Below are positions 47,217-58,434 of a stretch of DNA of 64,000 nt, piece by piece. The number at the start of each line of letters is the position of its first letter. The first letter of the stretch is position 1. A program made the translations under genes and the position numbers. The notes under the pieces were generated by a model. The model saw only the letters and a list, made by a program, of their open reading frames with translations, did no database searches and was not told the DNA's origin. The stretch is taken from positions 806,001 to 870,000 of the forward strand of contig JALLLT010000015.1 of NCBI GenBank assembly GCA_025266875.1. The letters are read 5' to 3'. Source of the DNA: Fennellomyces sp. T-0311. Its lineage: Eukaryota > Mucoromycota > Mucoromycetes > Mucorales > Lichtheimiaceae.

Positions 47217-47902
47217 TGCTCGTTGGTGCGAAAAGAGGGAGCTTCTTGAACCGTGCTGACGAGCCTTCCACGCACCCTCCGGTCGGAGTTCCGCGTCGCT
47301 TCCAGAGTTACAATAGTGATGCGTTGCCAGGACTTTTTTTTTTTCAAATGTTGTCGCAGTATCCATGAGGTTGCCATGATTATTATGATGGTTGCTGGTG
47401 GTATATATTCTGTATGTCCCACACACTTCTGTGGAAAACTCAAGTGTATGATTCCTGTTCGTACCCTTTGCAGCATTGAGTTTCATCAATCGTGTAACTG
47501 CTGTCTCTAGTCGCGGCCATGTATAAAATGCTTCTTACCTCTTTGTACATCTAAAGTTGTTACTGCAGGAAGACATGGCCAATGATGCTGAATTGTACTT
47601 GAGCATCCACTTATCGACGATAGCAGCTATCAGGAACCATTTATGCCATAAAGGACAAAGAGAAAGGGAGTCCCATTCGATACGCGTGAGGAATACAAAG
47701 AACAGGTGGATGGGTCTAGCATAACAATGACGACGAAGTCGGCTCAAGATACAGGCTCTTTGATCATTCTTTTTGGCAGCGCCCTGCAGGTTGGCAGGCC
47801 AAATTTTCAAGGACAGCGAAATTTGGGCTCTAGAAAGAGCGTGACTTTAAGAGGGAAGACCCTCTAGGATCTCGATCGCGGTTGTCATCCTTTTGTACAA
47901 AA
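47217..47902. other. Divergent promoter region, eS28 and CK2 alpha
   Basis: 686 bp with no gene between two divergent starts. It includes a T9 tract and an interrupted inverted repeat at 47798-47828 (GCCAAATTT...AAATTTGGGC). Confidence 0.5.
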
Positions 47903-49351
47903 ATGGCGTCGAGTGGTTTGCGTTATCCGAGTATAGCCAGATGCTATCCGGACGTGAACACCAAGATGCCCAAGAGTTACTGGGATTATGACAATTTACA
48001 AGTACAGTGGGGGTAAATGTTTGAGCCATGATTTATTATTATTATTATTTTGCAACTTTCTCATTTTTTCACCAAACAAAAGACTTCAAGACAACTATGA
48101 AATCATCCGCAAAGTTGGACGCGGCAAATACTCCGAAGTGTTTGAAGGCATCAACATTACCAATGGCGAGAAATGCATCATCAAGGTGCTCAAGCCCGTC
48201 AAAAAGAAGAAAATCAAGCGCGAGATCAAAATCCTACAGAATTTGGCAGGTGGTCCCAATGTCGTAGGTTTACTCGACGTTGTCAGAGATCCGCAGGTAT
48301 ACAGAGTCGTCGAGTTGCGCCGGATTTTTTTTTTTTGCTGACATGGTTTTTATTAGTCAAAGACACCCGCATTGATTTCCGAGTATGTCAACAATATCGA
48401 TTTCAAGTTACTTTATCCCACATTTACCGATTATGACATCCGATACTACATGTTTGAATTGTTAAAGGTAAATCTCACGCTAGCCAAGGGGGGAACGAAG
48501 GCAGCGGATCATTGACAACGATGCCCTTCTCTCTGTCAGGCCTTGGACTTTTGTCATTCACGCGGAATTATGCATCGTGACGTGAAGCCGCATAATGTCA
48601 TGATCGATCACCAGAAGCGTCAGGTAAGGTGGCACGGTACTCAATTGGACATAAGGTTTGCTGATCAATGCAACAGCTTCGTTTGATTGATTGGGGTTTG
48701 GCAGAGTTCTATCACCCGGGTACGGAGTACAACGTTCGTGTTGCATCACGGTACTTTAAGGGACCGGAGCTGTTGGTGGATTTCCAGGATTATGACTACA
48801 GCTTGGATATGTGGAGTTACGGTTGCATGTTTGCTAGCATGGTAAAGCATCCGTATGGGTGAAAACGTCAAGGGCTGTTTTTTTTCATGCTAAACCGCGC
48901 CTTAGATTTTCCGCAAAGAACCATTTTTCCATGGCCATGACAACTACGACCAACTTGTCAAGATTGCACGAGTACTTGGCACAGACGAGCTGTTTGCCTA
49001 CCTAGACAAATATGATATTGAGTTGGACCAGCAATATCATGACATCCTTGGAAGGTAAGAGCACGTCCGCCCGAAACCCAACGCAAAGGCAATTGACACA
49101 GATGTAGATATCCTCGCAAACCATGGTCGAAATTCATTTCCAACGACAACCATCGCTTTGTTTCCGATGAAGCGATCGACTTTTTGGATCATTTGCTCCG
49201 TTACGATCATCAAGAAAGATTGACCGCACAAGAAGCCCAGGCGCATCCATACTTTGGTAAGTGATCAAAGACAACCTTTGAGATAACGTGGTGCTCACTC
49301 TTTTCCCTTTTTTTGATAGACATTGTAAAGGAAAAAGAGGGCCACGCATGA
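47903..49351 (+). CDS. CKA1: Casein kinase 2, catalytic alpha subunit
   Basis: Eight exons (47903-48012, 48083-48296, 48357-48467, 48540-48623, 48677-48841, 48906-49054, 49108-49256, 49320-49351) give 337 residues, close to the short fungal forms. Visible landmarks: glycine loop GRGKYSEVF (49-57), Lys71 in CIIKVLK, the CK2-specific basic cluster KKKKIKRE (77-84), catalytic loop HRDVKPHNV (D159), the CK2-typical DWG (178-180) instead of DFG, and activation segment [17 protein letters not shown]-terminal lobe motifs [18 protein letters not shown] and [15 protein letters not shown] complete it. CK2 is a constitutive acidophilic Ser/Thr kinase with many nuclear and cytosolic targets. The last exon encodes only about 10 residues. 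Confidence 0.96.
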
Positions 49352-51082
49352 ACTGTTTTTTTTCCCTAAAAAAAAAAAGAAGTGTGAAGGGGAGAGGGGG
49401 TCTGAATAGCTATTTTTAAAACATATAAAAAAACAGTGTTTGACAACTTTGCCTTTTGCTAATTGAATCGTGCGCTGGCGTACAAGGCAATCGCACAAAA
49501 GGCCTTTGTCTTACTACCTTAACCTCGAAGCAAAATAATAAAAAAAAGTTACTGCTAATCGATGTACGCCGAAAATTCGTTATTGTGAACATTCATATTA
49601 GCGTTGCGCATAAATCAAGTGTTTCTTGATATGTCTGAACACAATACATTTTCGACCGTTACCTTAGGGATTTGGACATTCACGCATTGTTATTGCAATT
49701 GAACCTAACCATTTAAAAACACTTGATATTTCCGCCACTTGTATCCATACATATATCAGCTTCCGTATTTTAGCTAAGTCACGAAAACTCAATTTTCATA
49801 TTTACTATGAGTTGCTCATTGATACTTTACATTTACTTGTTTGGAACAACGTGTATAAAATTCTACTTGAGTAACCGCGGAGGCGTTTCACAGGCTTTGA
49901 CTACGATGCTGCACCGAGAGTATGTCAGAAAAGTCGAATTGAGTTTTGCTAAACCATAACAATATCGTCGCTGCCTGGAACAATTTTACCAGGCCATGAA
50001 CCAATCGTATCAGTGTAACCGGAAACGACTGCAACGAGAACTGGGTGCGCATTGTGAGGAAGATGAGCGAATGAGAAAAAAAATTCAGCCTCTTCCTAAA
50101 CAGTATATCTCCGTGCTATCAATACTATGGATGTAGGCTTCAATTACGACTTTACCAACAGCAATTTTGCAAGCGACGGAGCTGCTAAACACGACAACAC
50201 GCATTTCAGGCACTAATCCTCGATTTCGACCCAGTCCTACGTTTGTTTGTCCCTATTGACACGATACCGATATTTTTGGTCTTTTGAGGTCAAAGACGTT
50301 TCCACGCCTTTCACTAGAGTTTGCGTTTCCGCAGGGTCAATAGCTAGACGAAGTCGTGCAAGAGAATATACGGTTTTTTCTCCGAGCATAGGACTTGCCG
50401 ATTTCATACATGAAACCTACTCTATATGAACGCGAGACTGTCTATTCACAAGGTATATTGTCTTGGCTACTATCACGTTACTGCTGTTGGTGACTACTAT
50501 GTCTCTAAATAAAGTACTCATGTTCAATACACATACCTTGTGATAATTTTCTGTACTAATTGTGTGATACGGATGCCCTTCATTGTGTGCACAGGCTCGG
50601 ATAAGATCAAGTAAGGCATGGTGCAATTCTTTGGCCAATCGGTCGATGTATTTAACGTTGCAAACCCTTTGCACTATATAAAGTTAAGCAAAGTTCGAGT
50701 TGCTAATAGTTGTTGATGTCCATGGACGCTTGCCTATCCGCGACACGTAAAGAAAAACACGTTCAAGTAGTGAAATAACAATGCTAGTGGTGGCATAAAC
50801 TTGCGTTTGTTATTCTGACACTTTTTCGGATAAACCCTATAAGCGAGAGTACATATTAGGTATAGACAGATTGAACGAAAAGGGGGTGAGCGGCGAATTC
50901 CATCGAAACGCTGAGCAGGGTCTGCAGCTTATGCCAAAAGCGGATGGGCAGGAAAGTTTCTTTGTACGCCATCAGAACAACCAGAATCCAGGAGAAGAGC
51001 AAAATCCCTTGGTTGTCCCTCTTTTCTTTTCTTTTTTTGCTATCTATATTTTTCTTTCTATATCGCAGCCGAAATAAGATCA
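49352..51082. other. Intergenic, AT-rich, nothing recognised
   Basis: About 1.7 kb with short open frames only. The stretch 49930-50420 has moderate GC and could be an old gene remnant, but I see no motif. The last 200 bases form the upstream region of the kelch gene. Confidence 0.45.
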
Positions 51083-52965
51083 ATGAATCGTCTTACTGTA
51101 CTACTTTTCTGTTTAAGTTTTAACTCCTTAACATTAGCTATTAGACCTAGTGCTTCCAGACTAGGTCAGGGTACGTATCACTTTCTACCCTTGTTGAAGC
51201 ACCATTGTTGTAACTGTTTTTCTTTGTATATACAGGCTGTGTATTATTAAGCGATACGATATATTGTTATGGTGGAGCGGCATATACATCTAATCTCGAT
51301 GACGACGACGACGAACGAGCACCTACTTTTGCGGATCATTTTGCACTTGATGTCCGCTCAATGTCAGAGGTTCAGGATACGTCCCTTGAAAACTGGAGAC
51401 AACTGAACGGAGATGTTGGACCAAACGCATTCTTTGCAATGGCACCGTTGCCAGATCAATCCGGATATTTAATGCATGGCGGTTGGGGCCGACACGACGG
51501 TCGAACGTATATGCGCAATCAAACAATGGTGTTTCACGTCAATACAGAAAGTTGGGAAATGATACCATCATCACCGACATCAATCGATCTCATGTAAGCC
51601 AGCGAATTGTATTTTTGACAACATTTCCCCATGTTTGATTTTATACAGTTCCCAGATGCCTGGTGTGCTAGGCACCAACGACACAATTTGGATCTGGGGT
51701 GGCAGAATGTACGTACGCTTATCATCGTTCTTTTTTCCGATCCGATCTTTCTAATTTTTAATAGTGATGAACTTGCGGATAGCGAAGATATCCCCGAACC
51801 CGAAAACATTCGATCGTTCCACAGTCAGGTTTGTTTATATTGGAGACGGCTCGCAAATGATAAAGCTAACGACGCGGTAGACTTTGATGTCAACACGTAT
51901 TCCGTTCCCAAGAGGCGCTTATCCACGTGTAGGTCACTCTGCTGTATTGGCACGCGACGGACAAACCGTGTTCTATTTTGGTGGCATGAACGCAGAAAGC
52001 GAAGAACGGGAAATGGATAACGATCAAGATGGTTACGCGAACGCGACCATGAGTGACATTTTGCTTTTCAACACAGCCAATCAGAGTTGGAGTAGACGCA
52101 CGAGTGTGGGTGATGTAGTACCCTCGCCAAGAGCTTTTCACACCACGACCCAAAGTATATGCAGAAACAGAAAAAGAAATGGCGTCATGTTCCTAAAAAT
52201 ATTCTCCCTTTTTATTATTACAGTACCGGATTCAGACGATATCCTTCTATACGGTGGTCGAAGGTTCGGTACCGATTTGCCGGTCGATGACTACGTCTAC
52301 AAATACAACACGCAGACCAACCAGTGGACGCAAATAACTTTGTCACAGAATGGTGCAGGACCCCGGTGGGGTCATTCAGGTAAGGTTTAGTTTGGTATGT
52401 CTCTATTCACAAACTAACAGCACAAAATAGCTGTGCTACGGGATAGATCACTGTTCATTTTATTTGGTGCCAATGCTCAGGGTGCTTCCACCAGTGACTT
52501 TTATATGCTTGACGTAGATCATCTAGATTGGCGCGGCAGGTCTTCCGGAGATGACGGAAGCGGAACGGACGCTGGAACCCGAGGATCATCATCTTCTTCT
52601 GGATTGGATGGTGGTGCTATTGCCGGTATCGTGATTGGATGTCTCGCAGCGGCGGTACGCGCACATTAGAAAGAGGGGTATCAAAGTTTATTCGTTCATT
52701 TATATATTTTACATAGGCGATCACTGCGCTTATCGCAATTGCACTCTATCGAAGAAAGAAGCGCCAGCAGTCGTTGTACGAGAAGTATGGCGACAACCCG
52801 CCAGCGAACAAGGATGAAATGATTCTCAACGATAATCCTGGTGCGCCTCCTGTGCCACCCAAACATGGAGCATTGTTTCGAATGTTCCTGAAACCTGACG
52901 AGCCCACTCCACAAGATGCCACTCCTGCCAAAATAAAAGAACACAAGCCGGACTCGGTGGAGTGA
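51083..52965 (+). CDS. Kelch-repeat type I membrane protein
   Basis: Eight exons (51083-51170, 51236-51593, 51649-51708, 51765-51828, 51881-52154, 52224-52379, 52431-52654, 52717-52965) give 490 residues. A signal peptide (MNRLTVLLFCLSFNSLTLA) is followed by kelch/galactose-oxidase-type blades: GCVLLSDTIYCYGGAA, GYLMHGGWG, GTNDTIWIWGGR, RVGHSAVLARDGQTVFYFGG, DDILLYGGRRFG, RWGHSAVLRDRSLFILFGAN. Then come a Ser/Gly-rich stalk, a transmembrane helix (GGAIAGIVIGCLAAAAITAL) and a basic stop-transfer RRKKR, with a Pro-rich cytoplasmic tail. The fold is an extracellular beta-propeller, presumably for ligand or wall binding. An intron with a perfect CTAAC branch site (51829-51880) must be removed for frame. 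Related fungal proteins are often called galactose oxidase/kelch; no catalytic copper ligands are evident. Confidence 0.87.
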
Positions 52966-52974
52966 ATTTTTTTT

Positions 52975-54045
52975 TCACAATTGATTGTATCGTTCCTTGG
53001 TAATTCGATGTCGACGTTGTTGACTTGACGAAGGCGCCGTTGATGAGCCTAATCCAGCTCGATGTGTTTGTGTGTGCGGTGAGATGGGTGTCAGAATACC
53101 CTGTGTGCCTTTGCGTCCCAGACTTTGACCTTCTTGCCAGCCCATTTTGCGAAGCATTGCATTGCCGACGCCTTGGACGGGTGTTTCGATTGTTGCTCTT
53201 TCTGTTCTTTCAATACGTGGCTGTTGCGCAGGTGTGGATGGTGAAACGGGGGTCTTGGTGTAGCTCGGTGAGGAGATGGTTGCTTGAAGTCGTCGTCGAC
53301 GGTCAGCAGCATCCACATAGTTGGGATCCGCATCTTCCGTAGGTGCAAAAGATCGTTTCAAGCGTCGCAATTCCTCCATCCACTCGCGTTCCCTCTGTCC
53401 TGATGATTTAAAATCGTTGACCGACGCCTGCTCCTGCTCCACCGGCTTTTGTTTCCGTATCCCGTTGCTCATATCAACGGTATTGTCATCATTCACGTGA
53501 CATTTTTCGCATTGCCAACCGTCGTCGTGCAAATGCACTTCAAACAGTGTCGAGCCTATCTGCAATTGATCCATATTGCGCAATTGACTGGGGACACTGC
53601 TGGATTTTGGATCTGACAACCGTTGCTGGTTGAGAAATGTGCCGTTGCGTGAACCCAAGTCAATGACATGGTAACCGTCGTCACTGTGATAAATTTGACA
53701 GTGGTATTTGCTGACAGGCAATTCGGCAAGTCGAAGTCGTCTCTCCCACGATCGATCCCGGCCGACAGTTAACCCTTCTGCATCAACCACAACCACTTGG
53801 CCCGGTGCAAGCAAGTTCGATTCGAGAACGACCAAACTCAATTGATCGATTGTTGTAGGCACAGCAACGTAGAGTTGCGAGGCATCGTCGTAACGCGAGT
53901 ACTCTCCGGTGACGGTGTCATACCAAAGATCGGTGTCTTGATTGTACAAGTATCGCGCTTCTTCTTGCTCACGTTCCTCTACTTTCTTTCGTTGGGCACG
54001 CAAATAGGAATCAACGTCAGCGGCAAACCGGTCATGGCTGCACAT
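52975..54045 (-). CDS. OCRE / FHA / G-patch protein (AGGF1-like)
   Basis: A single exon from the ATG at 54045 gives 356 residues. The OCRE-like aromatic repeat is at about 33-60 (YLYNQDTDLWYDTVTGEYSR). An FHA domain spans about 85-175, with the phosphothreonine-binding residues visible as VGRDRS (94-99), SKYHCQI (112-118) and SRNGTFLNQ (132-140). A basic coil precedes a G-patch near 293-337 (VGNAMLRKMGWQEGQSLG). This order is that of the animal AGGF1 family; such proteins associate with spliceosomal or nuclear RNP factors through the G-patch. The frame is open further upstream to 54180, but that part is A/T-run DNA and overlaps the neighbour promoter, so I chose MCSHDRF as start. Its stop codon lies 9 bp from that of the kelch gene. 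Confidence 0.88.
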   Translation of the reverse strand: MCSHDRFAADVDSYLRAQRKKVEEREQEEARYLYNQDTDLWYDTVTGEYSRYDDASQLYVAVPTTIDQLSLVVLESNLLAPGQVVVVDAEGLTVGRDRSWERRLRLAELPVSKYHCQIYHSDDGYHVIDLGSRNGTFLNQQRLSDPKSSSVPSQLRNMDQLQIGSTLFEVHLHDDGWQCEKCHVNDDNTVDMSNGIRKQKPVEQEQASVNDFKSSGQREREWMEELRRLKRSFAPTEDADPNYVDAADRRRRLQATISSPSYTKTPVSPSTPAQQPRIERTERATIETPVQGVGNAMLRKMGWQEGQSLGRKGTQGILTPISPHTQTHRAGLGSSTAPSSSQQRRHRITKERYNQL

Positions 54046-54122
54046 GCAAAGAGTGGTTGATAAAAAAAGAAGATAAAAAAAGAGACGGGTCGCTTCTTTT
54101 TCTGTGCTGTGACTTTTTAACA

Positions 54123-54641
54123 ATGCCAGGTAAGGGAACCACCAGCCCCTTTCCCTCCATGCAACACTCAAGGCAAACATAAAAACTAGAGCAAATTGTG
54201 CGTGTTGGCGTTGGATGCTTTGTCAAGACCCTTGGCTCTGATGGCACGGTCAAGGTATTGATTGGCAGAAGAAAAGGGTCTCATGGAGCCGGTGCTTGGC
54301 AATTGCCAGGAGGCCATCTCGAGTTCAACGAATCGTTCGAAGACTGTGCCCGTCGGGAAGTACTCGAGGAGACGAATTTGGATATCGAAAACATCACGTT
54401 TGTTACGACCACGAATGATATCATGACTGCCGAAAACAAGCATTACGTAACAGTGTTCATGCAAGGTACGGCAAAGGATATCGGCAAACTACGCACAATG
54501 GAACCCCACAAGCTCGACGGCGATTGGCAGTGGGTATCGTTCGAGGATATTGAGCAATACACGCCGCTGTTCATCCCTTTAGCAAACCTTCTTCGGCTGC
54601 CCCAGCGCAATGCGATCGCCGCGTCCTTGACAAGCATGTAA
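54123..54641 (+). CDS. Nudix hydrolase, NUDT15/MTH2-like, 7-nt first exon
   Basis: Exon 1 is seven coding bases (54123-54129, ATGCCAG). A 60-bp intron follows, then exon 2 (54190-54641), giving 152 residues. The protein begins MPEQIVRVGVGCFVKTLGSD. The Nudix box is complete at 44-66: G-x5-E-x7-REVLEETNL (GHLEFNESFEDCARREVLEE). The preceding GAWQLPGG is typical of the NUDT15-like group, which hydrolyses (oxidised) nucleoside triphosphates to clean the nucleotide pool. Without exon 1 the main frame has no ATG, which supports the micro-exon. The gene is divergent from the FHA/G-patch gene, with starts 77 bp apart, so a shared bidirectional promoter is likely. Confidence 0.9.
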
Positions 54642-54669
54642 ATAAAAGAAAGTCATATGAACAGTCCTG

Positions 54670-54813
54670 TTATTTACCGGAAACATTGGAAGTCGTTTTG
54701 ATCACAACGGCTGGCGACGGGTGCATGTGAAAGACACAGCGGCATGGCTGGAGGGTAGGCAATGCGCGCATAACGTGGTCGTTCATGTTGATCCGGCGAG
54801 TCATACGATGCAT
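54670..54813 (-). CDS. Possible 47-residue protein, low support
   Basis: A short ATG-started frame (MHRMTRRINMNDHVMRALPT) ends just beyond the Nudix gene. A CTAAC-like branch site and a GTCAG acceptor lie directly upstream of the ATG, as if a 5' UTR intron ended there. No motif beyond two cysteines. It could be a conserved micro-protein or chance. Confidence 0.25.
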   Translation of the reverse strand: MHRMTRRINMNDHVMRALPTLQPCRCVFHMHPSPAVVIKTTSNVSGK

Positions 54814-55076
54814 TCTGACACGTAGCAAGACGGGTTAGATCAAGTGAGACCTTTTGGAAGGAAAAGGGTGCGTGTCCCGTTTTAGCAGATTGATGGAAGG
54901 TTGATGCAGATGTCTGCGCTCTAGGCTGAGATTGGATTCAAGGCTCGACACTCTTTGGGGTTTTACTCTCGGCCTCTGGTCTCTTTATGTTTTTTGCACG
55001 TTGCCTCTTTTAAAAGACTTGGCATAACTTTTTCCTTTTCCTTCTTTCTTCTTCTGCCCGAACCAGACCGCTCGCC

Positions 55077-56404
55077 ATGGGTGCGTATCTCTCACAGCCC
55101 GCTATCCTTTGAAGCAACGCACACGGAAACAGGGCCCAGTGAAAAAAAAACAGAAGACTTATTGTTATTATTTTTTTTCGTATCGAATAGAACAGTCGAA
55201 CGATAGTGTCAACCCGTCCTCCTCTGCAAACAAACGCACCAAGCTCAACAACGGCATGGCCCTCGAGACCATGACAACGGACGACAGCCCAATGTCGTCA
55301 TCATCACGGTTCGAAGAGTACGATTTCAAAGTGAATGAGGTGAGACGAAGGCGTGTGTTGTTGGTATCCAACGTGGCTCAATAGAACTGTTTGTGTTAGC
55401 CGCCGACGGACCGGCCAGTGCGTATCTACTGCGACGGTAAGGTGGAGGCACAGTGTTTACACGGCACAAGGTGTTTATTTTGATTATGCAGGCATCTACG
55501 ACATGTTTCATTTCGGACACGCCAAGGCGCTCGAGCAGGCCAAGAAGGCGTTTCCGGACGTGTACCTGATGGTGGGTGGTAAGTTGGCGGCGGGATGGGC
55601 CTAAAAAGTGTTGACATTAATGTAATTATAGTGTGTAACGATGTCGAAACACACAAGCGCAAGGGTAAAACGGTGATGAAGGACACCGAGCGTTATGAGG
55701 CTGTACGACACTGCTGCTGGGTTGATCAAGTGATTCCCGATGCACCGTGGATCGTGACCCAGGAATTCATCGATGCGCATCAGATTGACTATGTTGCTCA
55801 TGATGCAGAGCCCTATCAGTCCACAGAGTCGGGTGATGTCTACGCCTTCGTCAAAGCCCAAGGCAAGTTCCTGCCCACGCAGCGAACAGACGGCATCTCC
55901 ACTTCAGATCTGATCACCCGCATCGTCCGAGATTACGATTCTTATCTGCGGCGCAACCTCGAACGGGGTGTCAGCGCAAAGGAACTCAACATTTCGTTCT
56001 TGAAGGTAGGCGGACGGATGGATGGGAGAGCGAGCGCGCGTTGGCTTGGACTGACAAGCGGCTGTAGGAACGAGAGATCAAAACGAAAAAGTCCATCGAG
56101 GATTTAAGGAAGCAAATCAAAACGGCGGTGCTCGACCAATTGGAAACATGGGAGGGCCAGAGCCATGATTTCATCAGAGGGTTTGCGGGCATGTTTGGTG
56201 CCGAAACAGTGGTGGTAAGGCCTCCGTTTTGGAATCCAGCAATGATTCAAAGCTGACCCGCAAAATGAACAGGAACGATTCCTTCAAAAGCGCAAACTGG
56301 TTGGATCCAAGAGCAACCCCACCTCGCCCGTGCTGAGCAGCAGCGACGATGCCAGCAGCAACAAGAGCGTCAAGAGCGCGCCCGAGGAAGAAATCAAACA
56401 CTAA
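55077..56404 (+). CDS. PCT1: Choline-phosphate cytidylyltransferase, 4-nt first exon
   Basis: Seven exons (55077-55080, 55191-55339, 55400-55436, 55492-55578, 55632-56005, 56068-56214, 56273-56404) give 309 residues. Exon 1 is only ATGG. Catalytic motifs: HFGH (70-73) in the nucleotide-binding HxGH signature, [30 protein letters not shown], and RTDGIST (177-183). A charged amphipathic region follows the catalytic core ([18 protein letters not shown]), as in the membrane-sensing M domain of this family. A Ser-rich tail ([15 protein letters not shown]) is a probable phosphorylation region. The enzyme makes CDP-choline from CTP and phosphocholine, the regulated step of the Kennedy pathway for phosphatidylcholine. 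Phospho-ethanolamine activity is less likely, since those enzymes carry two cytidylyltransferase domains. Confidence 0.93.
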
Positions 56405-56621
56405 AACCACCCTGTATTTTCCCCTACATTCTAGATACCTTCATAGCGCACGTGCCATCTTCTTTTGTAAACCACCCTCTCCGCATCTCCACGCCACTTA
56501 CTGTATGCAATAGAGTAGACAACAGTAAAAAGAAAAAAAACAAACGAAAAAGAATGTTGTTCCCATTTATTGCACTCCTGCGGAAAGAAAAACGCAATCT
56601 TGCTATGTCAAAACACACTAT

Positions 56622-57264
56622 TTATGCAGTCCAAGCGCGACGGACCAATTCGGTGAGACCGATATCGTTGGTGTTGAATTGGTAGCAGCCGACGAGAGTT
56701 CCAGCGGTACCGGCGTACAAAAGAGCAGTGGCGACCTTACCGAGGACGGGTGCTTTGCGGGCGTTCAAGTAATCTGCGCAAAATTCAAGAAACGTTAGTT
56801 ATATCTCACGGGTCGCCACCATTAATCATCACTATCGCTCGTTTACCGGTAATGCAGGCACCAAGACCTAGTTTGATCCCGTTAGTCATACAGATTAACA
56901 ATACGCGCGTTTATCCTTATCTTACCGACGTGAATGTGAATAGGGAGAATGACACCAAAGAAAGTATCAAGGACTGGCGATGAACCGACCGCGAACTGGG
57001 TAGCGAACAAGGGAACCAAAGCAATCGAAGCAGCACGCTCGAAATCCCAGTGGTACGAACCGTGCATACGATCGGGAGTGGCAGAAGCAGCATTAGCCTT
57101 GGCGACAACCGCTAATGTCAATCGCGTTTAGAATGAGTATTTTTAAAAAATAATAATAAATTTCCATACTCACACGAGTGAATCTTGACCAGACCCATGG
57201 GCTGCTGGCGCACGAGAAGGCGGGCGGTCGAGCGAATAGTGGGAGTAGCAAGACGCAGAGACAT
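56622..57264 (-). CDS. SDH4: Succinate dehydrogenase membrane anchor subunit (CybS)
   Basis: Four exons (57174-57264, 56926-57111, 56847-56867, 56622-56773) give 149 residues. The N-terminus is a mitochondrial presequence (MSLRLATPTIRSTARLLVRQ). The mature part has HGSYHWDFERAASIALVPLF, then a helix ending HIHVGLGACITDYLNARK, which carries the haem-ligand and quinone-site D-Y of the CybS family, and a last helix (ALLYAGTAGTLVGCY). Exon 3 is a 21-nt micro-exon encoding about LGACIT, in the middle of that motif, so the motif is only complete after correct splicing. The protein anchors complex II in the inner mitochondrial membrane and forms part of the ubiquinone site with CybL. Transcription starts toward the gene-poor right part of the window. 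Confidence 0.93.
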
Positions 57265-58434
57265 TTTTTTAAAATAGAGTGGGGAGAGTTTTAGAGAGAG
57301 AGGTGTGTCTAGTGGGTTAAAAAACAGTTGGCCGCTTCCCTACCCCAGGTTCACATAGATGGCACTCGGAAGTCCCCGCGACGAAAAATTGGTGATGACG
57401 TCTCTCCGCACGTGAAAAACCCGTCAAGAAGTACTTGCTGTTTTTTTTTGAGAAGCATTACGCAACTGTCTTATAAATCGCGAGGAATAGTGTTGTCAGG
57501 GTGATTTATTTGAGAAAACATAGCGACATGTTAGCCTGGAATCATAAACATGACAATTTAAACTAATGTCAGCGAGTTCGGTTAATGGAGACACAGACCC
57601 GGGTGAGCCCAAAACCCGCCCCGGAATAAATTTAAAGACGTCTTGCAGTCATGGTTGAAGGTAATTACGTAATTGTGGGATCAAACGTGCGAGTGATATC
57701 CTGCCTACCCAAACTCACATAGCATAAACAAGTGGCGTCAATATACGTTCCTGATCCAATGTCCATTTGCTTAGTAGTTTGATCTGACGGATGACATTAA
57801 ATATGGAGCATAAAAGTTATGCAAGAACTTTGCTGACAATCAATGGCTTTTTTTTCAGGGCATAATGTTTATCGTATTCCTGCCTTCCCGACAAACCTGA
57901 TCGTGGCACTTGTAATCAATGGCCATACGAGTAATTCTTTTTTTTCTTTGTTGCCACGCGTCGCTGATCTGCTCATCTATATCAAATTGGCAAAGGATTG
58001 ATTTGAAACCAACATCTGGTAGCAAAATAAGTACTATCGCACCAGTCGCACGGCGATTAATTTAATACATTAGTTAACGATCGTTTCATCAAAAAGATTC
58101 TTTCATACGTACGTGCCTCATTGTCACTATTATAGTTACCAATGATTCTCGCAAGTAAAAGAGTTTTGATCATAATTGGACTTGGAATGTCAAGTCCCGT
58201 GAAGGTGGATCTTATAGTGACACGTAACGATACACGCCGGGTGCTCTTTGCTGCCCTGCAACAATGAACCATGTGTTGCTATTGTGGGCATTTAAAGGCA
58301 TATATAAAGTATCACAAAGAACAACTAACTGGAGACAACAATGGTTGGGAAGTCACTGTACAGCTACACTGATTATATAAAGTGGATGTTTGCTCTTCAA
58401 CTCGTAGTAGTAAAGCTAGGTATCAAATTATACC
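57265..58434. other. Intergenic between SDH4 and the F-box-like gene
   Basis: About 1.2 kb without a gene. The AT content rises strongly beyond 57.4 kb. A TATATAAAG box at about 58299 probably serves the F-box-like gene. Confidence 0.5.

Noticed and set aside
54046..54180. N-terminal extension of the FHA/G-patch protein to 54180
   Set aside because: The extension is encoded by A/T runs, resembles no domain and covers the short shared promoter and the Nudix start.
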